37,186 nt of DNA from Planctomyces sp. (GCA_002702685.1 PABD01000259.1:1-37186), one strand, 5' to 3'. Shown: positions 17,762 through 26,963, counted from the stretch's first letter. Notes: generated from the letters alone by a model not told the origin. A program made the numbers and translations.

Positions 17762-19114
17762 ATGATGCGTCCTTCCGAAATGCGTTCACCCATGAATCGG
17801 TCACTGCGGCCATGGCTGTCGATGTTGTTGGTCACCTTTATGGGAGCCCTCAATTCAAACCTGATTCTGGCAGCCACTTTAACAGCGGGCGTCGCGCAGA
17901 TTGATCTGACACCGCCATTGGAAATGAAATGTTCGCTCGGAGGCTACGGAGAGCGGATGAGCAAACCAGCAGAAGGCATCCACGATCGCATCTGGGCCAA
18001 GGCGCTGGTTCTGTCGGATGGCGAACAGAAATTTGCCATCATCACTGCGGATATGCTTGGCTTTCCGTTTCCATTCAAGGCGGAACTGCTGGCTCAATTG
18101 GAGGAGGGGGACTGGAAGCCGGAGCAGATTATGATGATGGCGAGTCACTCGCATGCGAGTATCGAAATGAACGCGATCCATTCCGGGAACACATTCAATA
18201 TTCCGCAGATTGGCATCTATAACGAGCAGGTGCATCAATTTACGTTGGCGAATTTCAAGAAGTTAATTGAGTCGGCGGATCGTCAACTGCGGGAACACCC
18301 CGTGGAAGTCCAGATCGGGACGAGTACGACTAAAATCGAAGGCTGGAATAATAACCGTCGGCAGGAGGGGTATACCGACAACGATCTCACGATTACTCGA
18401 GTGGATACAATCGACGGCCTGCCATTGGCGGTGCTGGTCAATTTCACGGCGCACCCGACCTTCATGTCGGCCGAGCAGATGTGGTTCTCCGCGGGCTGGC
18501 CCGGTCATCTGCAGCGAACGCTCGAGACATTAATCGGCGTAGATGCGATGGTCATGTACTACAACGGTGCTCAGGGAGATCAATCTCCGCGCTCCCGGCC
18601 GGATTCAGGTGACAGTCGCTGGGAGAAAGCGGAGCGGTATGGCGTGGAACTGGGAGTCGTCTGTTTTGAACAATGGAAACAGACAGAAACGAACCGCGAT
18701 ATACCCTTTCGCTACCAGACGGAAAACTTCGATCTCCCTCCTGCAAACTGGCATCCGGATTTCATGCAGACGGGCGGGAAAGAATACGGCCTGAGCGTCG
18801 CGCTGCTGCGGCTGATGATTCCCCGGTTGTTCGCCGACAAATCCAATTGCACGACCGTACAGATTGGCGACCTGTCGATTACGGGGATTCCGGGAGAAAT
18901 GGCTGCGGGAATGGGTGCGGAAATCAAACGGGCGGCGGGAGAGAAACTGAACGTTAAATCTCCTACAATAGGGGGACTCGCGGACGTCTGGATCAGCTAC
19001 ATCCTGACGGAAGAGGCTTGGGAAGCGGGGGGTTATGAGGCCAGTGTCAGTTTTTACGGTCCTCAGCTCGGGCCGGTGGTGAAGAAAGCCGCTGAGGCTT
19101 CCTTTCCCGACTGA
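17762..19114 (+). CDS. Neutral ceramidase-like secreted hydrolase
   Basis: The product has 450 residues. Of several in-frame ATGs I chose 17762, preceded by AAAAGG at about eight bases; the signal peptide follows (about 13-38, ending LILAA). It matches the N-terminal domain of neutral/alkaline non-lysosomal ceramidases. Candidate zinc ligands are H129 and H131 in MASHSHAS and H231 in NFTAHPTFM. The nucleophile is probably S275 in NGAQGDQSP, equivalent to the GDxSP serine (S274) of the Pseudomonas enzyme. Full ceramidases are about 650 residues with an immunoglobulin-like C-terminal domain, which is missing here. Such short homologues are common in planctomycetes, and their substrate is uncertain. 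The gene is the first of a plus-strand run with the ROK, ppx and ppk genes (gaps 68, 76 and 93 bases). Confidence 0.82.
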   Translation: MMRPSEMRSPMNRSLRPWLSMLLVTFMGALNSNLILAATLTAGVAQIDLTPPLEMKCSLGGYGERMSKPAEGIHDRIWAKALVLSDGEQKFAIITADMLGFPFPFKAELLAQLEEGDWKPEQIMMMASHSHASIEMNAIHSGNTFNIPQIGIYNEQVHQFTLANFKKLIESADRQLREHPVEVQIGTSTTKIEGWNNNRRQEGYTDNDLTITRVDTIDGLPLAVLVNFTAHPTFMSAEQMWFSAGWPGHLQRTLETLIGVDAMVMYYNGAQGDQSPRSRPDSGDSRWEKAERYGVELGVVCFEQWKQTETNRDIPFRYQTENFDLPPANWHPDFMQTGGKEYGLSVALLRLMIPRLFADKSNCTTVQIGDLSITGIPGEMAAGMGAEIKRAAGEKLNVKSPTIGGLADVWISYILTEEAWEAGGYEASVSFYGPQLGPVVKKAAEASFPD

Positions 19115-19182
19115 ACCGCGCCATATTAAGGCATCTTCATATTTTCTTAGTGAGTTCTTCGTATTACGGAATTGAAGCACCC

Positions 19183-20313
19183 ATGACTACGCCCACGGAG
19201 CAGACAACATCCTCTACAGACGCCCCCGCTCAGCCGGAGCCCAAATCCAATGGGACACCGGCCACGGAGATGGTTCAGATCGACGTCGTCGAGCCACAGG
19301 AAGTGACCGACAAGGTCGGCGGAAAATCGAGCGGGAAGGTCTGGATCGGATTCGACCTCGGTGGCACCAAAATGCTCTGTAAGTCGTACACCGACAAGCT
19401 CAAGGAAGTCAGTAGTCGTCGAAAGAAGACCAAGAGCCGGAAAAGCGAAAAATCGCTGGTTGACCGCATTATTGAGACGATTGAAGACACTCTGAAAGAA
19501 GCGGGTAAGTCGAAGAGCGATATCGCCGGCATTGGGCTGGGGTGTCCCGGGATCCTGGATCTCAAGACAGGGACGGTATTGAACGCTCCCAACCTCGGAT
19601 GGAAGAAAATCCCACTTAAGAAAATCTTAGCCGATCATTTTGACTGCCCGGTCGTCATCGGAAATGATGTAGACCTCGGCGTTTATGGTGAATATACCGA
19701 GGGAGCCGGAAAAGGCGCCTACTCGGTGCTCGGAATTTTTCCGGGGACGGGAATCGGTGGTGGGTTCATCTACCAGGGTGACATCCTGACCGGATCGCGG
19801 AGTTCCTGTATGGAAATTGGTCATATGTGTATTCAACCCGAAGGGCGTCTCTGCGGATGCGGTCGCCGGGGTTGTCTGGAAACCGTCGCCAGTCGGCTTG
19901 CCATCGCCGCACAGGCGGCAAAAGCGGTTTACCGGGGAGAAGCTCCTGTACTAAAGGAACTGGCGGGCACCAACATCGCGGAAATCCGCAGTGGAGTTCT
20001 AGCCGAGTCGATCGAGAAGGGGGATGAATCGATCAAGGAAATCGTGACTTCCGCGGCGGAACATATCGGCCGGGCGATTGCCAATATGGTTAACCTGCTC
20101 GCCCCGGACGTCGTGATCCTCGGCGGTGGTCTGGTGGAGGCGATGCCGAAACTCATTGTCGATACAGCTTATAAGACATCCAAAAATCACTGTCTGAAAT
20201 CGGCCCAGGATTCCTACAAGGTTGTCGCCGCGAAACTGGGGGACGATTCCACCGTACTCGGAGCGGCGGGCTGGGCCCGGCACATTTTTGATGAAGGTAA
20301 GAAAAAAGAATAA
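19183..20313 (+). CDS. ROK-family sugar kinase
   Basis: The product has 376 residues. I chose the ATG at 19183; a GTG at 19150 would add eleven residues. The first 50 residues are a Pro/Thr/Glu-rich extension. The kinase domain begins with the ATP loop GFDLGGTKM (56-64). It continues with GLGCPGILD, the catalytic base D162 in GNDVDLGVYGE, and GTGIGGG (phosphate 2). E211/H214 in EIGHM and the Cys set CGCGRRGCLE (C224, C226, C231) form the ROK zinc site. A basic stretch, RRKKTKSRKSEK (79-90), replaces the usual loop after the first strands. Glucokinase or a related hexose kinase is likely. The gene sits directly upstream of ppx and ppk, which raises polyphosphate as donor. However, classical polyphosphate glucokinases, as I recall, lack the zinc motif, so ATP remains the default. 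Confidence 0.85.
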   Translation: MTTPTEQTTSSTDAPAQPEPKSNGTPATEMVQIDVVEPQEVTDKVGGKSSGKVWIGFDLGGTKMLCKSYTDKLKEVSSRRKKTKSRKSEKSLVDRIIETIEDTLKEAGKSKSDIAGIGLGCPGILDLKTGTVLNAPNLGWKKIPLKKILADHFDCPVVIGNDVDLGVYGEYTEGAGKGAYSVLGIFPGTGIGGGFIYQGDILTGSRSSCMEIGHMCIQPEGRLCGCGRRGCLETVASRLAIAAQAAKAVYRGEAPVLKELAGTNIAEIRSGVLAESIEKGDESIKEIVTSAAEHIGRAIANMVNLLAPDVVILGGGLVEAMPKLIVDTAYKTSKNHCLKSAQDSYKVVAAKLGDDSTVLGAAGWARHIFDEGKKKE

Positions 20314-20389
20314 CGACCGTATCACTCACTTCATCTGCGCTCGAGGGTGGTATGAGACTTGTTTTCATTGACGAAATAACCGGAATGTT

Positions 20390-21991
20390 ATGACCAAGAT
20401 CGAATCTGCCTCTGATCTGCCGGCACTGGACGACCAAAGCGCGTCCTGGAGACCAGTTGCCGTCATCGACATCGGCACCTCGCTGATCCGGATGGTGATC
20501 GCCGAGATTTCACCGCAGGGGGAAATCCATCGGCTCGAGGACCTGTCTCGCGCAGTCAATCTTGGGAAAGATTCATTCACGCGCCGCTCAATCCGCAAGC
20601 AGACGATCGAAGAGTGCGTGCAGGTCCTCAAAAGCTATCGCGCACTGATGGAGCAGTACCACATCCGGAACGCCAGCCAGATTCGCGCGGTTGCAACGAG
20701 TGCGGTCCGGGAGGCGATGAATAAACTGGCGTTCGTCGACCGTATCTACATCGCGACAGGGATCGAGATTCAAATCCTGGACGAAGCGGAAGTCAACCGG
20801 ATCACCTACCTCGGCGTGCAGCCCCGGCTCGCCGAGGAACCTGCCCTGCAGGAAGCGAATATCTGCCTGACGGAAATCGGGGGGGGGAGCACGGAACTGC
20901 TGCTGATCAGCGGCAAAGATGTGCATTATTCGAACACGTTCCGACTCGGTTCGTTGCGACTGCGGGAGATGCTGGAATCGGCGGGAAGCACCGCGACCTC
21001 TTCCTCGCGCAATCTCTTGAGGCCGCACATTCAGCAATCGATTGAACGTATGCTGGATGAAACGAGTGATTACACTGGCATCCAGATGGTGGCGCTCGGT
21101 GGAGACATGCGATTCGCCGCGCACCAGTTGCATCCGGAATGGGACCGGGAGGCGCTGGCCCCACTGTCGGCGAAAGAAGTGAGCGACTTTGCGGAAAAAA
21201 TTCTGGCGATGTCGGAAGACAAGCTGGTCCGCAAGTATCATCTCACCCTGAACGACGCGGAGACTTTAGGCATTGCGCTGTTGGCTTACGCAGAATTGGC
21301 GAAAGCGTTCAAAGTGCGGACCGTGTATGTCAGCAGTCAGAATATGCGCGACGGTCTGCTGCTGGAGATGACCAGCCAGGGAGCGTGGTCAACGGCGTTC
21401 GAAGACCAGGTCATTCGCTCCGCGATTGATACGGGGCATAAATTCAACTTCGACGAAAAGCACGCCAAGCATGTCGCGAACCTGAGCCGAATGCTGTTCC
21501 GTGAACTCGTCGGGCAGCATCAACTCGATCCGCACTACGAGATTCTGCTTTACGTGGCGGCGTTATTGCACGAGATCGGACTTTTCATCGGGCAGCGGGG
21601 TTATCACAAACATTCAATGTATCTGATTCAGCACGCGACCTTGTTCGGAATCAGTGAGAAGAACCTCGTACTGATCGCCATGATTGTGCGATACCACCGA
21701 CGGGCCTCGCCCAAGCCGACCCATACGGCGTTCGCCTCGTTGAACCGTGAGTCGCGTGTGATTATCGCCAAACTGGCGGCCATTCTTCGCGTGGCGGTGG
21801 CGCTCGATCAGTCGTACAGTCAGCGAATACAAAGTTTCACGACCAAAATGACGGATACCCGGTTCGAGATCAATGTTCGAAACGTGGAAGACCTTTCGCT
21901 CGAGCAGATCGCGCTCAAGCAGAACAACATGATGTTCGAAGAGATCTACGGAGTTCCCGTCCTGTTGCGCCGTGATACCAAGTCCGTGTGA
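20390..21991 (+). CDS. ppx: Exopolyphosphatase/guanosine pentaphosphatase family with C-terminal HD-like domain
   Basis: The product has 533 residues, close to E. coli Ppx. It starts at the ATG at 20390. Residues 20-320 form the two actin-like domains: VAVIDIGTSLIRMVI (24-38), RAVATSAVREA (99-109) and TEIGGGSTELLLISG (161-175), the last being the phosphate-binding loop. The C-terminal part has an HD-like region with LHEIGLFI and GYHKHSMYLIQH, matching the Ppx extension. The enzyme removes terminal phosphates from polyphosphate and may hydrolyse pppGpp. ppk1 follows 93 bases downstream, and that pairing supports the exopolyphosphatase name, although GppA-type activity is not excluded. Confidence 0.88.
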   Translation: MTKIESASDLPALDDQSASWRPVAVIDIGTSLIRMVIAEISPQGEIHRLEDLSRAVNLGKDSFTRRSIRKQTIEECVQVLKSYRALMEQYHIRNASQIRAVATSAVREAMNKLAFVDRIYIATGIEIQILDEAEVNRITYLGVQPRLAEEPALQEANICLTEIGGGSTELLLISGKDVHYSNTFRLGSLRLREMLESAGSTATSSSRNLLRPHIQQSIERMLDETSDYTGIQMVALGGDMRFAAHQLHPEWDREALAPLSAKEVSDFAEKILAMSEDKLVRKYHLTLNDAETLGIALLAYAELAKAFKVRTVYVSSQNMRDGLLLEMTSQGAWSTAFEDQVIRSAIDTGHKFNFDEKHAKHVANLSRMLFRELVGQHQLDPHYEILLYVAALLHEIGLFIGQRGYHKHSMYLIQHATLFGISEKNLVLIAMIVRYHRRASPKPTHTAFASLNRESRVIIAKLAAILRVAVALDQSYSQRIQSFTTKMTDTRFEINVRNVEDLSLEQIALKQNNMMFEEIYGVPVLLRRDTKSV

Positions 21992-22084
21992 CGGTCGACT
22001 TCGACCGCCAGCGCGCTTTACCTCCATCCCATCGATACTCAGCACTCAGCACCAGTAATCAGCATCAGAGGGCCATTCGGAAAA

Positions 22085-24193
22085 ATGGACGATATGACAG
22101 AGAAATCCAAACGATTCATCAATCGCGAATTGAGCTGGCTGGAGTTCAACCAGAGAGTGCTCGATGAAGCGCAGAATGAAGCGAATCCGCTCCTCGAACG
22201 GCTGAAATTCCTCGCGATCACGGCCTCCAACCTGGATGAATTTTTCATGGTCCGGGTAGGAAGCCTGAACATGATGGTGGAGCAGGGAGCCTCGGGGACT
22301 GATGCCGCCGGACTCACGCCGCCGGAACAGATGGCCGCCATCCGCGAGCGATGCCAGCAGATGGTGAAGGATCAGTACGATATCCTGCTGAACCAGTTGG
22401 AACCCCGCCTCAAACAGGAGGGGATCGTCCGCCAGCATCGTCAGGAATTGACTGAGAAGCAGTACCAGGTGTTGCAGAACGTCATCGAAGAGGAAGCCTT
22501 TTCGATTCTGACGCCGATGGTGGTGAGATCCGATCAGGAATTTCCACTCCTGATCAACCAGTCGATGAACGTCTGCGTTCAGATTGAGAATGCGGAGAAG
22601 GAACGGCGTTTCGTTGTGGTTCCCTTTGCCCGAACGAATCTGCGGTTCATCACGCTCCCCTCCGAGAGTGGGTATCAATACATTCTCCTGGAAGACGCAC
22701 TCGCCCTCTTTATACCGCGACTTTTTCCGGGAGAGACCGTCCTCGAGACCGTCCCGTTTCGCATTACCAGAAACGCCGACTTCGAATTGCGGGAAGATTC
22801 CGCTTCCGACCTGATGGTGGGGATGAAGGAAGTTCTCGACGCGCGTAAGGAAGGGACCTGTATCCGCTTGGAAACCTCGGAGTTCATCACCTCGGACATG
22901 TTGCGGTTCCTGTGCGAGGGACTCGAAATCGATGGTCCGGAAGTTTATGCGGTCCCCGGGCCTCTCGATCTCGCCGCGTACTTCCGCATGTCGAGCCTGG
23001 GGGGATACGATCACCTTAAATACGAGGACTGGCCTCCGCTCCGGGAAGCGAGCCTCGATCCCCGGGCGACCCTGTTTCACGAAATCGCGAATCGGGACCT
23101 CATTCTCAGTCATCCCTACGAAAGCTACGACCCGGTGGTGCGGTTCCTCGAAGAGGCGGCCGCGGATCCGGATGTGCTCGCGATCAAGCAGACGTTGTAT
23201 CGGACCAGCAGCCAGAGTGCCGTCATTGCGGCGCTGAAGTCAGCGGCCGAACGAGGTAAACACGTGACTGCCCTCGTCGAACTCAAAGCCCGTTTTGACG
23301 AGGCGCGTAATATCAAGTGGGCGGGTGAACTTGAACAGGTCGGTATTCAGGTGATCTATGGCGTCAAAGGATTGAAGACGCACGCGAAGGTCTGCCTGGT
23401 TGTCCGCCGCGAACCGAGTGGCATTCGTCGCTACATGCACTTCGGTACCGGAAACTACAACGAATCCACCGCGAAGATGTACAGCGATGTCAGCTTCATG
23501 ACGTGCAATCCCGATCTGGGGGCAGACGCGTCCAATTTCTTCAATGCGATCAGTGGTTATTCGCAGCCGATGAAGTTCAGTAAAATCGAAGTTGCCCCGA
23601 TCGGGCTGCGTGAAAAGATTCTAGAACTCATCAACGTGGAAACGGACCGGAAAAAACACGGCCAGAAAGCGCGCATTACGGTCAAGATGAATTCACTGGT
23701 CGATTCCGAGATCATCGAAGCCCTCTACCAGGCATCTCAGGCGGGGGTGAAGGTACGACTCAACATCCGGGGGATCTGCTGTCTCCGCCCCGGCGTCAAA
23801 GGACTGAGTGAGAACATCACTGTTGTCAGCATCATCGACCGGTTCCTCGAGCATAGTCGTATCTTCCACTTTCTACACGGCGGAGATGACCGGGTATATA
23901 TCTCGAGTGCCGACTGGATGCCGCGCAACCTGGATCGTCGGGTTGAATTGCTCGTCCCCGTGGATGATCGGGACTGTAAGGTCAAACTGGTCAATACGCT
24001 CAATATGTATTTCAAGGACAACGTCAAAAGCCGGACGCTGCAGCCCAACGGGACGTATAAGCTGGTGGAACCGGGAAACCGAAAAGCGGTCCGGGTTCAG
24101 GAATACCTGTACTCACGGGCGAGGAAAGATCTGGAAGATGCGGAACGTTCGCAGCGGATGGTCTTTGAACCTCACCTGGCCGCGGAAAACTGA
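22085..24193 (+). CDS. ppk1: Polyphosphate kinase 1
   Basis: The product has 702 residues, the normal PPK1 length. It begins near an ATG at 22085 (another at 22094 is possible). The enzyme makes polyphosphate from ATP, reversibly. Domain hallmarks: the N-terminal FINRELSWLEFNQRVLDEA segment (11-30), SNLDEFFMVRVG (48-59), the phospholipase D-like half with IKQTLYRTSS (367-376), and ELKARFDEARNIKWA (399-413). Both conserved histidines are present: H433 in LKTHAKVCLV, corresponding to E. coli H435, and H590 in RFLEHSRIF, corresponding to H592. HFGTGNYNESTAK (452-464) is intact. The enzyme is therefore predicted active. A weak terminator lies just after the stop. The gene follows ppx. Confidence 0.96.
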   Translation: MDDMTEKSKRFINRELSWLEFNQRVLDEAQNEANPLLERLKFLAITASNLDEFFMVRVGSLNMMVEQGASGTDAAGLTPPEQMAAIRERCQQMVKDQYDILLNQLEPRLKQEGIVRQHRQELTEKQYQVLQNVIEEEAFSILTPMVVRSDQEFPLLINQSMNVCVQIENAEKERRFVVVPFARTNLRFITLPSESGYQYILLEDALALFIPRLFPGETVLETVPFRITRNADFELREDSASDLMVGMKEVLDARKEGTCIRLETSEFITSDMLRFLCEGLEIDGPEVYAVPGPLDLAAYFRMSSLGGYDHLKYEDWPPLREASLDPRATLFHEIANRDLILSHPYESYDPVVRFLEEAAADPDVLAIKQTLYRTSSQSAVIAALKSAAERGKHVTALVELKARFDEARNIKWAGELEQVGIQVIYGVKGLKTHAKVCLVVRREPSGIRRYMHFGTGNYNESTAKMYSDVSFMTCNPDLGADASNFFNAISGYSQPMKFSKIEVAPIGLREKILELINVETDRKKHGQKARITVKMNSLVDSEIIEALYQASQAGVKVRLNIRGICCLRPGVKGLSENITVVSIIDRFLEHSRIFHFLHGGDDRVYISSADWMPRNLDRRVELLVPVDDRDCKVKLVNTLNMYFKDNVKSRTLQPNGTYKLVEPGNRKAVRVQEYLYSRARKDLEDAERSQRMVFEPHLAAEN

Positions 24194-24206
24194 CCGCGTG
24201 ACCAAA

Positions 24207-24232
24207 GGATTTCGGGGAATCCGTGCTTTTTT
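24207..24232 (+). terminator. Weak terminator-like hairpin after ppk1
   Basis: GGATT (24207-24211) and AATCC (24218-24222) form a short stem with a 6-base loop. GTGC and six Ts (24227-24232) follow. The stem is short, so termination may be partial. Confidence 0.45.
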
Positions 24233-24412
24233 GCCATGGCCGGGTGACCTCAGCATCCACAGGTGATCTACAACTGGATGAGTGGATGCGGGATCGGGCC
24301 AGTTTCGTCATAATACCTCAACGTGCGGTTTGGTCCGTTTACCGAATCGGCTCCCCGCGAAGCTCTCGTCCGGCTTTCTGATGGAGAGTGTCCCCTTTAC
24401 TCGCCGATCGGT

Positions 24413-24418
24413 TATAAT
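24413..24418 (+). promoter_or_regulatory. Consensus -10 box for the hemX-hemA operon
   Basis: TATAAT lies 84 bases before the ATG at 24502. No convincing -35 is seen 16-18 bases upstream (the sequence there is close to TGTCCC), so an activator may be needed if this is used. Confidence 0.4.
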
Positions 24419-24501
24419 CAGGGGATAGATATCCTTCCCGGCACTCGCGCCACATTCTCCCCGCCATCCGCAGCCCGATTCGCCCCGGAGTTGTCCTTTT
24501 C

Positions 24502-25416
24502 ATGCCTGACATTGCTAACGTGACGGTTGTTTGTTTTCTGGCAAGCTACATCGTCGCCCTCATCGCGGAATTCTTTCGCCTGAATAACCCGAAAGCGTGG
24601 CTGCGCTGGCTGGTCCTGTTCTTCTCCCTTGCGGGATTTCTGGCTCATACGGTCTACCTCATCGTCCGCAGCCGGGTGCATGGTTTACCTCCGCTGGTGG
24701 GGTCATCGCACGATTGGTCTCTGGTGCTTTCCTGGTTGTGCGTGCTGTATTACCTTGCGCGGACATTGCGCGATCAGAAACTGGCTCTCGGAGTCTTTCT
24801 CTTTCCGATCGTGATCCTGCTCACTCTTTCCGCGTATTTCGTCAGCACCGATTCGAGTGAACTGGTCCAGGAGAAGGGAGATCGTGGTTGGGCCCTGTTG
24901 CATGCGGCATTTCTGGTGTTGGGGATCGCAGGCGTACTGCTCAGCTTCATCACCAGCATGATGTATCTGTTCCAGCATCATCGGCTCAAAAACAAACAGG
25001 CGATCCCGGTGGGGTTGCGGCTGCCGAATCTCGAAAAACTGGCGAAAATCAACTGGTGGGCTGTCATCGTCTCCGTGCCGCTTTTGACCCTGGGGCTCAT
25101 CTCCGGATTCGGGCTCGCGCTGCATCTCAAGAAGACCAGTGAAGCTCATGAACTCAGCTTCGGTGATCCGGTGATATTGACGAGCGCGTTCCTTTGGATT
25201 GTCATGGCCGTCGTGTTCGTCTTCCTGCTGGTCAAGCCGCGTACCAAGTCGCGACAGGTTGCCTGGATGACACTCTGGGTAGCCGGATTTCTGGTACTCA
25301 CTCTGGTGGGTCTGCAGATTCTGCTCGGTGGTCGCGGCGAACTGATCGACACCTGGCACTCCGGCATTGATCCTCATTCGACTCCGCTTTCTCTGACGGA
25401 GGGAGCGGTCGGGTGA
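24502..25416 (+). CDS. HemX/CcsA-type cytochrome c assembly membrane protein
   Basis: The product has 304 residues. About eight hydrophobic segments occur through the sequence, consistent with the CcmC/CcsA/HemX fold. Histidines suited to heme handling are at LAHTVYL, SSHDWSL, LLHAAFL and TWHSG. The complete WGxxWxWD motif of CcsA and CcmC is not visible, only SSHDWSLVLSW in a comparable place. This makes HemX, the heme-biosynthesis-linked relative, more likely than a full CcsA. The gene ends at TGA 25414-25416, which overlaps the GTG start of hemA (GTGA). The two are thus one operon with probable translational coupling. A GGAG sits about eleven bases before the ATG. Confidence 0.85.
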   Translation: MPDIANVTVVCFLASYIVALIAEFFRLNNPKAWLRWLVLFFSLAGFLAHTVYLIVRSRVHGLPPLVGSSHDWSLVLSWLCVLYYLARTLRDQKLALGVFLFPIVILLTLSAYFVSTDSSELVQEKGDRGWALLHAAFLVLGIAGVLLSFITSMMYLFQHHRLKNKQAIPVGLRLPNLEKLAKINWWAVIVSVPLLTLGLISGFGLALHLKKTSEAHELSFGDPVILTSAFLWIVMAVVFVFLLVKPRTKSRQVAWMTLWVAGFLVLTLVGLQILLGGRGELIDTWHSGIDPHSTPLSLTEGAVG

Positions 25417-26693
25417 ATTTTCAGGTAGTTGTCTGCAGTCACGAGCAGTCAGATCTCGATCTGCGCGAGAAGATCGCGTTTCCCGACGAGGAAACCCTGA
25501 TCAAGGGGTACGACGTCCTCGGTGCACTCTTTCCAAAGTCCGAGCAGGTGATTCTCTCCACCTGCAACCGGGTCGAGATTTACACGGCGCAGGAGGATGA
25601 AGAAGACTTGCCGACGCGCGATGGGATTCTGCATTTCCTCGCGGACTTCCATCATCTGCAACTCGACGCGCATATTCTAAAGATCCCGGCATTGACGGAT
25701 CAGCAAGCCGTAAGTCACCTGTTTCGAGTCGTCTCGGGGCTCGACAGTATGGTGCTGGGAGAACCCCAGATCGTTAATCAGGTCAAGCAGGCTTACAAAG
25801 TCGCGCATGAAAAAAGCGCGTGCGGTCCACTGATCCATGCCTGGTTTCAGGATGCCATTCATGTCTCGGCCCGCGTCCGCTCGGAGACGGCCCTCGCGGA
25901 GGGGAAGGTCTCCATTGCGTCGGTGGCGGTAGGCGAGTTTGGGAAGGACATCTTTGAAACATTCTCCGATAAGGAAGTTCTCGTCATCGGTGCCGGGGAG
26001 ATGGCGGAAGAGGCGCTCACCTATCTTACGGATGAAGGGGTTCGCCAACTGTTCATCGTGAATCGGAACGAACAACGGGCGGCGGGGCTGGCCGCAAAGT
26101 TCGGTGGAGAGTCCCGACCGTATACGGACCTGGATGAACTGCTCGCGCGGGCGGATATCATCATCTCGGCGACCGGGGCAAATCGACCGATCGTCACCGC
26201 CGAGCAATTCGCCCGCACGCGAAAGCTGAATCGCCAGAAGGACGTCTTCATTCTTGACCTCGGGGCGCCGCGCGATTTTGAACCGGCGATCTCCAAACTG
26301 GACGACAGTGTTTTCCTGTTTGATATTGATGACCTGGAACAAACCTGCCAGCGGAACCGCGAACTGCGCCGGAAAGAGATCAACCGGGGCGAAGCGATCA
26401 TCGAGGAGCAGACGCAGAAATTCATGCACGCGCTTTATCATCGCGCGACCGGCCCCGTGGTCAAACGGCTGATGGAACAGTGGTCCCAGGTGCGTGACCA
26501 GGAACTCGAAAGACTCTTCGCTCGGATGACGCATCTGAGTGAGACGGATCAGCAGGAGGTGACGTATGCTATTGACCGCGTCCTCAAGAAGTTGCTCCAT
26601 CCTCCGCTGCAGACGCTGAAGGATCAGGCCCGTGAAGGAACTCCCCACACCCTGATGGACGCGCTGCGGCGACTTTTTCGCCTTTCCGAGTAG
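25413..26693 (+). CDS. hemA: Glutamyl-tRNA reductase
   Basis: The product has 426 residues, normal length. It starts at GTG 25413, nine bases after GGAGGG (25398-25403), overlapping the previous stop. The enzyme reduces Glu-tRNA(Glu) with NADPH to glutamate-1-semialdehyde, the first step of the C5 tetrapyrrole route. C51 in STCNRVEIY is the catalytic thiol. The SGLDSMVLGEPQIVNQVK segment follows. VIGAGEMAEEAL is the NADPH-binding loop, and ILDLGAPRDFEPAI and IVNRNEQRA are conserved. The C-terminal helical dimerisation domain spans about 320-420. The organism therefore makes heme through the C5 pathway. The genuine HemL should be elsewhere, as the class III aminotransferase at 16182 looks like a paralogue. 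Confidence 0.96.
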   Translation: MNFQVVVCSHEQSDLDLREKIAFPDEETLIKGYDVLGALFPKSEQVILSTCNRVEIYTAQEDEEDLPTRDGILHFLADFHHLQLDAHILKIPALTDQQAVSHLFRVVSGLDSMVLGEPQIVNQVKQAYKVAHEKSACGPLIHAWFQDAIHVSARVRSETALAEGKVSIASVAVGEFGKDIFETFSDKEVLVIGAGEMAEEALTYLTDEGVRQLFIVNRNEQRAAGLAAKFGGESRPYTDLDELLARADIIISATGANRPIVTAEQFARTRKLNRQKDVFILDLGAPRDFEPAISKLDDSVFLFDIDDLEQTCQRNRELRRKEINRGEAIIEEQTQKFMHALYHRATGPVVKRLMEQWSQVRDQELERLFARMTHLSETDQQEVTYAIDRVLKKLLHPPLQTLKDQAREGTPHTLMDALRRLFRLSE

Positions 26694-26844
26694 GGACAGA
26701 ATTTGCACCGCCAAGTCCGTTGCGAAAGCACCGGAAACTGTACATGCTGGCACCGTGCTTGGTATTAAAGGGCTGGATCGTACTCTGGCGCCGATTCAAG
26801 CCGGGACAAGGTCTCGACCCTCGCATCCATTTTTATTATTCTTA

Positions 26845-26862
26845 ATCTGACCATAATCAGAT
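26845..26862. promoter_or_regulatory. Inverted repeat upstream of the Rrf2 gene
   Basis: ATCTGA (26845-26850) and TCAGAT (26857-26862) are separated by six bases and enclose a -10-like CATAAT (26852-26857). Rrf2 proteins often bind such palindromes near their own promoter, so autoregulation is plausible. It lies about 100 bases before the ATG. Confidence 0.4.
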
Positions 26863-26963
26863 ACACTGACGCAAATACAGGAACGCAAAGACATTTGAGC
26901 CCGGGTATGGCGTGTTCGCGCCGTCGACGTGGATTCGAGGTCCAATCTTAGGTTTTCCGCACC

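Larger units (their letters stand above)
24194..24501. other. Intergenic region between ppk1 and hemX
   Basis: This 308-base gap holds the weak ppk1 terminator at 24207-24232 and the probable promoter of the hemX-hemA operon with its -10 at 24413. I see no supported coding sequence or RNA gene in it. Confidence 0.5.

Noticed and set aside
19183-20313. A true polyphosphate glucokinase call for the ROK gene
   Set aside because: The zinc motif and general ROK layout fit ordinary sugar kinases; proximity to ppx and ppk1 is not enough.
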